In this document: one piece after another, positions 26,837 through 37,523 of the stretch
How positions within the stretch are numbered: position 1 is the stretch's first letter
Layout of the letters: each line of letters begins with the position of its first letter
NCBI GenBank assembly: GCA_023423415.1
Contig: JAFAFP010000172.1
Coordinates: 1-64,000 of the forward strand
DNA length: 64,000 bases
DNA from: Pseudomonadota bacterium
GTDB lineage: Bacteria > Pseudomonadota > Alphaproteobacteria > Rhizobiales > Xanthobacteraceae
Direction: 5' to 3'
Notes under the pieces: generated by a model
What the model saw: the letters and a program-made list of their open reading frames with translations, nothing else
Told to the model about the DNA's origin: nothing
Database searches by the model: none
Translations under genes and position numbers: made by a program

Positions 26837-27263
26837 CGGTTACGCGGTGCTTGGCCGCATCGCAGCCAATGCCGTGGCCTTCGCCGGCATTCGCGCCGAT
26901 GTCAGCAAAGCCGCACAGGCGCTTGTCACCGCGCAACTCAGGACGAAGACAGCCACCGTCGAAAATCTTCGTGATGTGCGAAAGGCACTCGGCGAGGCGT
27001 CGTTCGCCCTGATCGTCGAAGCCCTGAAGGATGCGCAGGTCAAAACGCTGGTGACGAAATTCGACAAGCATCATGCTGACATGAAAAGCGCTTCGGCCCA
27101 GGCGCGCCGTCGCCATCTTTGCGTGCTGGCGGATGCCTCTGTCGCACCAGCGCAGAAACCGGTTCGCGCGAAAAAGCCAGCGGTAAAATCAGCAGGATCC
27201 AAAAAAGCCGAACCGCAACGGTTGTCGAGTGAGGCCATGGGAGCCCGGCGCGATCGGAGATAA
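26820..27263 (+). CDS. Small basic protein co-encoded with ParA-like ATPase
   Basis: 147-aa protein of unknown family. Residues 1-115 are mostly helical with Ala/Leu heptad-like spacing (VSKAAQALVTAQL, NLRDVRKALGEASF). Residues 119-147 form a Lys/Ala/Pro-rich, highly basic tail (APAQKPVRAKKPAVKSAG) like histone-H1-type DNA-binding tails. A GGGAGG site sits six bases before the ATG inside the parA-like gene. It may be the DNA- or partner-binding component of the operon; this is inference. Confidence 0.7.
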   Translation: MALAIDGYAVLGRIAANAVAFAGIRADVSKAAQALVTAQLRTKTATVENLRDVRKALGEASFALIVEALKDAQVKTLVTKFDKHHADMKSASAQARRRHLCVLADASVAPAQKPVRAKKPAVKSAGSKKAEPQRLSSEAMGARRDRR

Positions 27264-27374
27264 TGCGGGTTTTCGGATCGTCCTAACCAACGCCTGCTTT
27301 CTGCAGCTATTCGCGGATGTTATTCTTCGATTGCGGTGATTGAGGATCAATCAAACAGCCGGAAAGGAATGGCC

Positions 27375-28481
27375 ATGCAATCTGAACCATCGCGATTTCG
27401 CTTTCTTGCATCCTGCGCCTGCGGCCAAGACCATCAGCAGACACCACAAGCGATCGGCCTCAACCGGCGTCAATTACTGACCGGCGGCGCGGCGCTTGCG
27501 CTTGGAACGGTCACGTCCGGAACCGGCTCGCGTCTATTCGCACAGGAAAAGCCGCACCGCATCGACGTGCATCATCACATCTCACCGCCGACCTGGCTCG
27601 ATGCGATGAAGCGGCTGAAGAGGACCAACCCGCCGATGGCGAACTGGTCGGTGCAAAAGACGCTGGACGACATGGACAAGGGCGGTGTCGCCACCTCCAT
27701 CACCTCGCCGACGACGCCGCAATTGCAGGGACTGGATGCCGCCGAAGCGGCGCGTCTGGCGCGTGAATCGAATGACTACGCCAAAAAGCTCGAGACCGAG
27801 CATCCGGGCCGGTTTGGCACGTTCGCGATGCTGCCGTTGCCGCATGTCGACGAAAGCCTGAAGGAGATTGAATACGCCTTCGATACGCTGAAGGTCGATG
27901 GCATCGGCTGCATGACCAGCTATGGCGACAAGTGGCTGGGCTATAGCGAGTTCGAACCGGTCTGGGCCGAATTGAACCGCCGCAAAGCGACTGTCTATAC
28001 CCATCCGACCGGCGCGAACTGTTGCGTCAACCTGGTGCGCAACACCGACGACGCCTTCATTGAGTTCGGCACCGACACGACCCGCGCCGTCTTCACCATA
28101 ATATTCAGCGGCTTTGGCGAGAAATATCCCGATATCAACTGGATCTTCTCACATGGCGGCGGCTCGATCACCGCATTCTATGAGCGCTTCACCGTGCAAT
28201 CGCTGATGCGCCCGCCCTACAAAGACAAGTTCACGCGCGATCAGGTGGAGAAACAGATCCGCCGCTTCTATTATGACACCGCGGCGATCCCCAATGACGT
28301 GACACTGTCGGCGCTGCAAAAGATGGTGCCGATTTCGCAGATCGTTTACGGCACCGATTACCCTTATCGCACCTCCGCCGATCATACGAAGGGCGTTTCC
28401 GCCTTCTTCAGGGGCGATGACCTCAAAGCTGTCGATCGCGAGAATGCGCTGCGGCTCATTCCGCGACTGAAAGCGGCCTGA
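27375..28481 (+). CDS. Tat-exported amidohydrolase (ACMSD-like family)
   Basis: 368-aa metal-dependent hydrolase of the amidohydrolase_2 family. A twin-arginine signal (LNRRQLLTGGAALALG) lies near residues 28-43. The metal-binding VHHHISP follows the signal, then YTHPTGA and the late GTDYPY aspartate. Family members are decarboxylases or hydrolases acting on aromatic carboxylates. The ATG at 27375 is chosen because GGAAAGGA ends about six bases upstream; another ATG is at 27369 and a GTG at 27336. It is followed by a strong terminator shared with the convergent chemoreceptor gene. Confidence 0.82.
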   Translation: MQSEPSRFRFLASCACGQDHQQTPQAIGLNRRQLLTGGAALALGTVTSGTGSRLFAQEKPHRIDVHHHISPPTWLDAMKRLKRTNPPMANWSVQKTLDDMDKGGVATSITSPTTPQLQGLDAAEAARLARESNDYAKKLETEHPGRFGTFAMLPLPHVDESLKEIEYAFDTLKVDGIGCMTSYGDKWLGYSEFEPVWAELNRRKATVYTHPTGANCCVNLVRNTDDAFIEFGTDTTRAVFTIIFSGFGEKYPDINWIFSHGGGSITAFYERFTVQSLMRPPYKDKFTRDQVEKQIRRFYYDTAAIPNDVTLSALQKMVPISQIVYGTDYPYRTSADHTKGVSAFFRGDDLKAVDRENALRLIPRLKAA

Positions 28482-28485
28482 CAAA

Positions 28486-28520
28486 CGAAAACGCGCCGCA
28501 CTGGGTCCAGTGCGGCGCGC
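28486..28520. terminator. Rho-independent terminator between convergent genes
   Basis: Near-perfect GC-rich hairpin with arms CGCGCCGCACTG and CAGTGCGGCGCG. On the minus strand it is followed by TTTTCGTTT, a good U-tract for the chemoreceptor gene; on the plus strand the tail is GCTCTTC, weaker. Confidence 0.8.
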
Positions 28521-28541
28521 TCTTCATGATTGATCGGACTC

Positions 28542-30611
28542 TCAGAATTCCTGCCAATCCGGATCCTGCTTCACGGCAAGATTGCCGTGCACCTGCGGTG
28601 CCGGCCGCTGAACGGGTCCGCGGGAAGCGTTCTTTGCGGCAAGCTTTGGCGCCGCGACGGCAGCCCGCCTCGTGTTGCCGCCATGGCCGGTCGCGCCAGA
28701 CATTTCGTCGACCGTAAAGAACGACATTCGCTGATCCATGATGGCGGATTGCTGCTCCAGCGTCTTGGCGGTCGCAGCGTTTTCCTCCACCAGAGCGGAG
28801 TTTTGCTGCGTCACCTCGTCCATCTGGGTCAGTGCGGTGTTGATCTGCTCCACACCCGTCGCCTGTTCGGAACTGGCGGTCGCAATCCCGGAGACAATAT
28901 CTGCCACCTTCTGGATCGAGTCCATGATCTCGGCCAGCGACTCGCCGGCACGATTGACGAGCTGGACGCCGTCCTGAACCTGCGCGTTGCTGTTGACGAT
29001 CAGATCCTTGATGTCCTTCGCCGCCTGCGACGAACGCTGTGCAAGGCTGCGCACTTCGGACGCGACCACCGCGAAGCCACGGCCCGCCTCGCCTGCACGG
29101 GCAGCTTCGACTGCCGCATTCAGCGCAAGAAGGTTGGTCTGACGGGCGATCTCGTCGATCACACCGATGATGTCGGAAATCTGCCGTGACGATTCCTCAA
29201 TGCGGGACATCGCAGCAACAGCTTCGCCCACCACCTGCCCGCCACGGCCGGCCACGCCCTGAGCATCGGTCGTGAATCGGCTGGCATGCAAGGCATCTTC
29301 GGCATTCTTCTTCACGGTCGCTGAAATTTCTTCCATCGAAGCGGACGTTTCTTCGAGGCTGGCCGCCTGCTCTTCGGTCCGTTGCGACAGGTCAGTCGTG
29401 CTGGTCGAGATTTCCGATGACGCATTCGACACTTCGCGCGCCGCCGACTTGATTTCCGCCATCGTGCCTGAAATACGCGTGGCCATTTCGTTGGCATCAT
29501 TCTTGAGCTTGCCGAACATGCCATCATACTGCGCGGTGATGCGCTGGGTGAGATCGCCGGCGGCAAGACCGCTGAGCATGCGCTCCATATCGTCCAGAAC
29601 CACTGCGGTATTCTCGCAGAGTGTGTTCATCGCCTGGCCAATATTCAGGACGAAGCCCTGCTTGCCTTCCAGCGCAACACGCTGCGAGAAGTCGCCGGCT
29701 AGAGCCGACTTGACGATGCCGCCAACCGCAGCCTCGAATTCATCGGTCAGCCGCTGCATCGCGATTCGATCCTGCTCAGCCTTTTGTGCGGCTTCAATTC
29801 GCGCTTTTTCGGCAAGCATGACCTTGATCTCGTTGACGGCACAAGCGGTCTCGCCGATTTCGTCCTTGCGCTCGGTGCCGGTGATGACAACCTCTTCACC
29901 CTTGGCCATGCGTTGCAGGAGGCCGACAAGGGCGCGCATCGGTTTGGCAATGCCGAACTGAGCGATCAGCAGACCGAACAACAGTCCAACCACGATGCCG
30001 ATCGAGGCGACCGTGATCATCAGGCTGGAGACGCGCTGGTACTCCGCGGTCGCATCGGCGGAAATTTGTATCACACGCTGGTCCAGGCCTCCGCTCAGCT
30101 CCATGGCCTTATCCTGGAGCTCGGAGGCGACAGTCCGGCTGCTCGCCAAGGTCTGTCGCAGCGCAGCCATTTCAACCGTGGAATCAACATTCTTGACCAT
30201 CTCCGCGGCCCGGAATGTACCGTCAACTTCCTGCTTATACCGCTGATAAAGGACCTCCAGGTCCGCGATGCGCTTCTGGGTTGCTTCGGTTTGCGCAGTC
30301 TTTTTCAGATCCGCAAAGCGAGCCTCTGCTTCGCGCTTTCGGCCTTCGAGATTCTGACGAACTTCCTCGCGTCTTTGCGCGGTCGGTTCGGCTCCGAGCC
30401 GATACTCGCCGCGATTCATCTGAATGATTTCCTGGGTGATTTGTGCCGCATCACGCGCCAGTTTGGTTGCACGTTCCATGTTGTCGGTCGCGTCACTCAG
30501 GCTCTTGAGTGACGTCACGCCGAGATAGGTGATGCCAACCGCGCAGGCTGACAGCAGCACGATCACCATCAGAATTTTAGTGAGAATGCGAAAGCGAGAT
30601 AACAGCGACAT
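28542..30611 (-). CDS. Methyl-accepting chemotaxis protein
   Basis: 689-aa transmembrane chemoreceptor. TM1 is about 10-32, the periplasmic four-helix-type sensor about 33-194, TM2 about 195-219, a HAMP domain follows to about 270 and a second HAMP-like region near 340-375. The long cytoplasmic coiled coil holds the hairpin tip EIARQTNLLALNAAVEAAR. The extreme C-terminus is DWQEF, matching the xWxxF pentapeptide that tethers CheR/CheB. Ligand unknown. Its gene ends at a terminator facing the amidohydrolase. Confidence 0.92.
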   Translation of the reverse strand: MSLLSRFRILTKILMVIVLLSACAVGITYLGVTSLKSLSDATDNMERATKLARDAAQITQEIIQMNRGEYRLGAEPTAQRREEVRQNLEGRKREAEARFADLKKTAQTEATQKRIADLEVLYQRYKQEVDGTFRAAEMVKNVDSTVEMAALRQTLASSRTVASELQDKAMELSGGLDQRVIQISADATAEYQRVSSLMITVASIGIVVGLLFGLLIAQFGIAKPMRALVGLLQRMAKGEEVVITGTERKDEIGETACAVNEIKVMLAEKARIEAAQKAEQDRIAMQRLTDEFEAAVGGIVKSALAGDFSQRVALEGKQGFVLNIGQAMNTLCENTAVVLDDMERMLSGLAAGDLTQRITAQYDGMFGKLKNDANEMATRISGTMAEIKSAAREVSNASSEISTSTTDLSQRTEEQAASLEETSASMEEISATVKKNAEDALHASRFTTDAQGVAGRGGQVVGEAVAAMSRIEESSRQISDIIGVIDEIARQTNLLALNAAVEAARAGEAGRGFAVVASEVRSLAQRSSQAAKDIKDLIVNSNAQVQDGVQLVNRAGESLAEIMDSIQKVADIVSGIATASSEQATGVEQINTALTQMDEVTQQNSALVEENAATAKTLEQQSAIMDQRMSFFTVDEMSGATGHGGNTRRAAVAAPKLAAKNASRGPVQRPAPQVHGNLAVKQDPDWQEF

Positions 30612-31034
30612 TGAAGTTCTCGTGACTGGATTGAAGCCCGCCGGGGGCGTTGAGGACGACGCATTTCGGTACGCGTAGCAACAGGCAGTTGGTGTCTTTC
30701 ACGACGCATCGCCCGCCTTGTATTTTTTACGTTCAGCGGAAGCCCTGACGGACCTCCAAGTCACGCAAACCACGTCGCCGGTCTCAACCGGCAGGCGTGC
30801 GTAATTTCTCTCCAGACGACCCAGCGATTGCCGCTGAACCTTCTGGAAAGTGGCTTCGCAACGTTTCCGCTTTTGGGGACCGGACCTATGCAAGGCACGC
30901 TACAAGCAAAACGCGTTTGTGGTTTATAAATGGTAAAAAATCACCAGCGCATTGCGCTGATGATCTAGTGGCGATGAAGAGACTGATTTAATCTTCTTTA
31001 ACGATACGGCTTGGCGAACTTGCCGAAGCGAATC
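30612..31034. other. Intergenic region upstream of the chemoreceptor gene
   Basis: A 423-nt stretch without a convincing gene. It should hold the chemoreceptor promoter and the 3' end of the next minus-strand gene. A short minus-strand frame (30699-30893, 64 aa, Lys/Arg-rich) was considered and not called. Confidence 0.5.
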
Positions 31035-31643
31035 TCATCGCGCACTCGGATGCCAGCGCGGCCGATAGCCACCAGACAGGACATCGAGAATGACAGATGG
31101 CGTCAGCACCATTCCCGCCTCGTCGTTCGCACGAGCGATGCGGTCCAAGTAACCCGAAGGCGACCAACGAAGCAGCTTGTCTCCCTTCATGGCATAGACC
31201 TCGCCGTCTTGTGCGATCATTGCGCCGTCAGGCAAATCGGCGAGCGGCCTGCGATGCACCCGCTTGTCGCGGCCATTCAGCCGCTGCGCATGCAGCACAT
31301 CATCCATCTCTGGCGCGCTCAGCCTCGGTCCGGTCGTTTGGCCCCATGCAGCGGCAAATGCATTCGCATCGGTGCGCCGGCATTCGAAGCATGGCCGATG
31401 GCCCGCGGCAAGCGCAGTCACTTCATCGAGGAAGAACAGCTCGGTGTAGCTATCGCTCCAGACTTGGCGATGACGATCCTTGAAATCGAGAACGCAGCAG
31501 ATCCATTGCTTCGATGCCCAACGGCGCGAACCGAGCTTCTGCGCTACGTCATGAATACGGCCACCGCGATTGCCCATGAATGCGCCGCGCGCAGCGGTCG
31601 CAATCAATTCGCCAAAGGGCGTGACACGGTTCTGGAGAGGCAT
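31035..31643 (-). CDS. Conserved protein of unknown function with Ada-like zinc motif
   Basis: 202-aa protein without an assigned family. It looks conserved in Rhizobiales (PLQNRVTPFGELIAT, GAFMGNRGGRIHD). FFLDEVTALAAGHRPCFECRR at 70-90 resembles the C-terminal half of the Ada/nuclease-associated zinc-binding domain (x-AxAAGxRPCxxC), with Cys49/Cys50 as possible partner ligands. A role is not assigned. It is co-oriented with nnrS, 33 bp upstream. Confidence 0.7.
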   Translation of the reverse strand: MPLQNRVTPFGELIATAARGAFMGNRGGRIHDVAQKLGSRRWASKQWICCVLDFKDRHRQVWSDSYTELFFLDEVTALAAGHRPCFECRRTDANAFAAAWGQTTGPRLSAPEMDDVLHAQRLNGRDKRVHRRPLADLPDGAMIAQDGEVYAMKGDKLLRWSPSGYLDRIARANDEAGMVLTPSVILDVLSGGYRPRWHPSAR

Positions 31644-31676
31644 GGCCGCTTATAGCACCACGCGCGGCACGAGCAT

Positions 31677-32876
31677 TCAGGGACGTTTCCAGTTTGGCGG
31701 CCGCACCATCAGACGCGGTCCATAGCTTATGGCGAACAACCCGAAAGCCAGCATCCATGCTGTCGCGGAACTGTGCATGAGTACAAGGCCGCCGTCGAAG
31801 GCAGCCGCAATCCGCAGGATCGCAGCCAGAAACAGGCTGGCATAGATGGCCTGTGTCAGGGGCGAAGCGACCAAAGGCTGTCCGGTATGACCAAGGCTGG
31901 CCCGCGTCATCACGGCCATCGTCATCAGGCCGATGGCTCCAACTGTCCAAGCGTGAATGGCGGCACTGATCGGCACCGTATCAGGCCAAAGCACAGCCGC
32001 CCCCGCCAGAAGGAAGCCCACGGGGACAAAGCCATAGGCCACGTGCAGAACGAGGACGAGACGGTCGCGCAGCGTGCGATAGCCAGCCCAGCGCGCGAGA
32101 CGCACAATGTGCATGAGTCCGGCGAACATCATCAGCGCGCCGGTCCCAGTCGCGGAAGGCGCCGCAATCCAGATCGCAAAAGCAAGGACAGACACGGCAA
32201 GGGTTGCGATATCGTAGCGTCCGAACGGAACGGGCAGCCGCCCGGGATTTTCTCGCACCAGCCAGTTATGCGTGAAGCTTGGAATGATGCGCCCACCGAC
32301 GAGAGCTATCAACAAAATGACCGCGGCGATTCCAAGCCGAATGCCGTAATCGGTCACGCCTGCGGCAATCATCTCGATATGGAACAGGACGTTCCCCACG
32401 ATCAGGAGCGCAACGACCGCAAGCACGCGCATGTTCCGCCAGTTCTTTCCGGCGATGATCTCGCGCATAGCCATCGCGAATAACACCGCGAGAAAGGCGA
32501 TGTCGATCGCGGCCGCCATCGCCATACCAATGCTGCCGGCCATCACCATGGCGATACGGCCTGCCAGCCAGAGGAAAAACAGGCCGGCAAGCGGAAGGCC
32601 GCTCACCGGCAACCGTCCGGTCCAGTTCGGAATCGCCGTCAGGAGGAAGCCAGCGACGATTGCCGGCACATAGCCGTAGAGCATTTCATGCGCATGCCAG
32701 ACCAGCGGAGAGGCAATCGAGGGCACTTGCAGGGAGCCGGCATGAAGCGGGACCCAGAGCAGGATCGCCAATACCGCCCATATCGCGCCACCCAGAAAGA
32801 ACGGACGGAAACCGTAGGAGAAAATAGCAGGGCCTGCATATTCGCGCCGCCGGGCGAGTCCGTCTGAAATGGTCAT
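31677..32876 (-). CDS. nnrS: NnrS family haem-copper membrane protein
   Basis: 399-aa integral membrane protein with about twelve helices. It matches NnrS (PF05940), with the N-terminal FSYGFRPFFLGGA and PLVWHAHEMLYGY signatures; histidines in the latter are candidate haem or copper ligands. NnrS proteins protect against nitric oxide and occur with denitrification genes, but none is adjacent. Promoter space lies between it and ftsH. Confidence 0.9.
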   Translation of the reverse strand: MTISDGLARRREYAGPAIFSYGFRPFFLGGAIWAVLAILLWVPLHAGSLQVPSIASPLVWHAHEMLYGYVPAIVAGFLLTAIPNWTGRLPVSGLPLAGLFFLWLAGRIAMVMAGSIGMAMAAAIDIAFLAVLFAMAMREIIAGKNWRNMRVLAVVALLIVGNVLFHIEMIAAGVTDYGIRLGIAAVILLIALVGGRIIPSFTHNWLVRENPGRLPVPFGRYDIATLAVSVLAFAIWIAAPSATGTGALMMFAGLMHIVRLARWAGYRTLRDRLVLVLHVAYGFVPVGFLLAGAAVLWPDTVPISAAIHAWTVGAIGLMTMAVMTRASLGHTGQPLVASPLTQAIYASLFLAAILRIAAAFDGGLVLMHSSATAWMLAFGLFAISYGPRLMVRPPNWKRP

Positions 32877-32933
32877 AGGCCACCTTATCCGTGCATCCGT
32901 GCGTCAGACTTTGATTTGGGTCAGCCGAAAAGT

Positions 32934-32963
32934 AAAACGCCCGCCAAAGAGGCGGGCGTTTTG
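32934..32963 (-). terminator. Rho-independent terminator of ftsH
   Basis: Hairpin with arms CGCCCGCC and GGCGGGCG lies 17 bp beyond the ftsH stop; on the minus strand it is followed by TTTTACTTTT. It separates ftsH from the downstream nnrS transcript. Confidence 0.85.
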
Positions 32964-32979
32964 CAAGCGATGATCGGAA

Positions 32980-34905
<1,926 letters not shown>

Positions 34906-35079
34906 TTGTCCTTGTTGAGCCGCGGTGGCCCGGCGCGGCTTGCCTGGTCAGAAAACGCGGGAGTTAATAATCATCCCCGTGGTTGCCAATGTATGTCTGC
35001 CAACACCGGCTGCCAAGGGAACGCTACCAATGGATTACCACCGAAAAACGGCCAAATCCTTCACCCCGCAGGTTCCATC

Positions 35080-36324
35080 CTAACGCGTCCGAAGCCGTTT
35101 CGCCGATTGAGTTTTTCCCGTGGTTAAGGGCCGCCTTCCAGCAGCGGGAGGTGATTCCGGTGGCCTCCGGCGGGGCGGGGCCGGCTCGATGACAACTTGC
35201 GCGGGCAGAAGGGTGATCATGGCCCCGGCCAGCGTGCGGCGGAACGAGGCGTCGGCCGCCAGCAGCGCCTCGAACAGTGCCTCAAGCTTGCCGAGTTCGA
35301 CCGGTCCTTCCTGTCCGACGCGATCAATGGCTCGGCCCATCAGCCTCAGTCCGATTTCTGCCGGCAAGGAGAGGAAACGGCCGCGATCGAACACGATCCG
35401 GGAGCCCTGGTCCCAGGGGGTTAGAGACACCCGTTCCATGGCCTCCGCCACAGCGCTCCGCAGCGCTGCCTCCGCACGCTGCAACCGCACCGCGAGCAGG
35501 GCCAATCGCCGCGCCGACAGCCCTTCTTCCAACAGAGCCGGCATCAGCGACCGCAGGCGCACCCGCGTGTGACGCGGATCGCGGTTGCTCGGATCGTCAG
35601 CGTAGGGAATGCCCGCCTTATCGAGCGTGGCGATCAGCCGCGCTTTCGGGATCGACAACAACGGGCGCGCCAGCACCAGTTCCTGCTCACCCGGATATGG
35701 CGCCGTCGCCGCCATTGCCTGCAAACCGGACACCCCGCTTCCGCGCAGCAGCCGTAGCAGCACCGTTTCGGCCTGATCATCCAGCGTATGCGCGGTCAGC
35801 ACATAACACGCGCCCGATTTCGCGGCGGCTTTTGCCAGCAGGCGATAGCGTGCCGTGCGCGCAGCTTCCTGTAATCCCGTTGTCGGCTTTGCGCCAGACC
35901 AGTGCAAGGTTTGATGCAGCACGCCGAGTTCGCGCGCGAAGCGCTTTACGGCTCTGGCCTCACCTGCCGCTTCAGCGCGCAGACCATGATCAATCGTCAC
36001 CGCGATAATATCAGGTCCGGCTTTGCGCGATGCGCGCCAGCGCGCGGCGAGCCAGAGCAGCGCCGTCGAATCCGGACCGCCCGACACTGCAATGATGATG
36101 GATTTTTCTTTTACGAAAGGAGCAAACATCGCGCGCGCTTCAACCAGCGACAACGGCGCGGCAGCAGCAGTGTCTTGTGGAGTCTGCTTATTCCCGCAAA
36201 GGCTGGAATCCAGACTGCTCACAATATGTCTTTTATCTTTCTGGGTCCCCGCCTGAGCGTGCTCCCGGGCCGCGCGTTGCGCGGACCCGTTGGCGGGGAC
36301 GAGCGGAAGACCGTGCTTTGTCAT
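35080..36324 (-). CDS. tilS: tRNA(Ile)-lysidine synthetase (start uncertain)
   Basis: PP-loop ATPase that attaches lysine to C34 of tRNA-Ile2 (CAU anticodon). The SGGPDS P-loop is at residues 80-85 and AHTLDDQAETVLLR follows. In the 414-aa form about 45 N-terminal residues come from a dispersed repeat (PLVPANGSAQRAA, also encoded by the copy at 60997-61100). Other in-frame starts are GTG 36222 and ATG 36129, the latter leaving 14 residues before the P-loop, close to E. coli TilS. The C-terminal TilS substrate-binding and TilS_C regions are present. Confidence 0.85.
   Translation of the reverse strand: MTKHGLPLVPANGSAQRAAREHAQAGTQKDKRHIVSSLDSSLCGNKQTPQDTAAAAPLSLVEARAMFAPFVKEKSIIIAVSGGPDSTALLWLAARWRASRKAGPDIIAVTIDHGLRAEAAGEARAVKRFARELGVLHQTLHWSGAKPTTGLQEAARTARYRLLAKAAAKSGACYVLTAHTLDDQAETVLLRLLRGSGVSGLQAMAATAPYPGEQELVLARPLLSIPKARLIATLDKAGIPYADDPSNRDPRHTRVRLRSLMPALLEEGLSARRLALLAVRLQRAEAALRSAVAEAMERVSLTPWDQGSRIVFDRGRFLSLPAEIGLRLMGRAIDRVGQEGPVELGKLEALFEALLAADASFRRTLAGAMITLLPAQVVIEPAPPRRRPPESPPAAGRRPLTTGKTQSAKRLRTR
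36184..36306. repeat. Dispersed repeat overlapping the tilS 5' end
   Basis: A ~123-bp element related to the copy at 60997-61100. Shared modules are ATTCCCGCAAA-GC-GGAATCC and CCGCGCGTTGCGCGG followed by CCCGTTGGCGGG. The ends form terminal inverted repeats of the type CCGCTCRTTCCCGC, degenerate on the left here. It lies in the tilS-cpoB junction and supplies the longest tilS reading frame with its first codons. Confidence 0.7.
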
Positions 36325-36344
36325 GTCCCCCGCAAGCTACACGA

Positions 36345-37430
36345 TCAGCAGCGGGCGCGCTTCTGTTCCCGCTCCACGCCCTGCTTCACAGCGACCGACG
36401 AGCGCGGATATTTACGGCCCACTTCAGCGAACGAAGCACAGGCCATTTCCTTCTGTCCAATCGCAGCCAGCGATTGTCCGAGACGCAGCAGCGCGTCGGG
36501 CGCTTTGCTCGCGGTTTCGTATTTCGTCGTCACCACGAGATATGCCTCAGCCGCATCCTGATAGCGCTGACGCTGGAACAGGCTTTCTCCGAGCCAGTAG
36601 TTTGCATCGGCCGACATGCGGTCGTGGGGGTAGCGCTGCAGGAAGTCGCGGAAGGCTTGTTCGGCCGACGCGTAGTCCTTGCGCTGGACATAACCGTAGC
36701 CGAGATCGAAATGATCGCGCGGCGAATTGGCCGGCGGCGAAATCGCTGCCATCGCATCGCCGCCCATATTGCGCTGAGGCTGCGTGCCACCGCGGCGCAA
36801 GGCCGGATCGTTGACCGCATTGCCGGCCATGGTCGACAGATCGAGCGGCTGCCCCGGTTCGCGACCACCCCGCGCACCGACAGAATTGCTGTCGTCATCG
36901 TCATAGTCGTCACGCGCCGGCGCCGACGGCTGGCCGTGCGGCAGCGAGCCGAGCGTGCGCGGCGCACCCGGCGCAGCCGGGCTCGCATTCGGATCGAAGG
37001 CATCGCCACGGCGGCCACCGACATTGGGGGCCGGGGCATAGGTCTGATTGTCGCGCGGGTCCCCGCGCTGACTCAGCCGCGGATCGCTTGTCCGGGGATC
37101 ATTGCGTTGCTGATCCATGCCGGGATCGTATTCGGACCGGCGGCCGGGGATTGTCTGCGGCGCGCCCTGCTGCATCGGCGGCTGCGCTTGCGGACGCTGC
37201 GGCTGCGCGCGGGATGCGCCGCTGTCGCCGGCGGCGCCTCGCAATTGCTGCTCGAGCTGCTGATTGCGGAACTGCAACTGTTCGACCTGGCCGGTGAGTT
37301 GCCGGATCTGATTTTCGAGCGCATCGAGGCGCATGACAAGGTCTGACGCCGACATCTGCGCGGCGGCCGGCATGGCTCCTGCCATCAAGAACAACAAGCC
37401 CATTGCGTAGAGATGCGGCTTAAAGCGCAT
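36345..37430 (-). CDS. cpoB: Cell division coordinator CpoB (YbgF), with extended linker
   Basis: 361-aa periplasmic Tol-associated protein that couples peptidoglycan synthesis to outer-membrane constriction. Signal peptide about 1-24 (MPAAAQ), then a coiled coil (about 26-65, LENQIRQLTGQVEQLQF). A long Pro/Gly/Asp/Arg-rich linker spans about 70-235, and the C-terminal TPR part begins near DHFDLGYGYVQR. E. coli CpoB is about 263 aa; the linker accounts for the difference. Sits between the RND pump and tilS in the tol neighbourhood. Confidence 0.88.
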   Translation of the reverse strand: MRFKPHLYAMGLLFLMAGAMPAAAQMSASDLVMRLDALENQIRQLTGQVEQLQFRNQQLEQQLRGAAGDSGASRAQPQRPQAQPPMQQGAPQTIPGRRSEYDPGMDQQRNDPRTSDPRLSQRGDPRDNQTYAPAPNVGGRRGDAFDPNASPAAPGAPRTLGSLPHGQPSAPARDDYDDDDSNSVGARGGREPGQPLDLSTMAGNAVNDPALRRGGTQPQRNMGGDAMAAISPPANSPRDHFDLGYGYVQRKDYASAEQAFRDFLQRYPHDRMSADANYWLGESLFQRQRYQDAAEAYLVVTTKYETASKAPDALLRLGQSLAAIGQKEMACASFAEVGRKYPRSSVAVKQGVEREQKRARC

Positions 37431-37523
37431 GAATAAGAACTCAGGTTTACGAGGAGACGAAGCGCCATAGCATAGACGTCGTAGCGTCGAAATTATGACT
37501 GAACCTATTTACCTGACATTAAC

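Noticed and set aside
25129..27263. ParA gene as evidence of an integrated plasmid or prophage
   Set aside because: No replication, integrase or structural genes nearby, and base composition appears like the neighbours.
30699..30893. 64-aa minus-strand basic frame
   Set aside because: No ribosome site or family similarity; may be chance in a non-coding gap.
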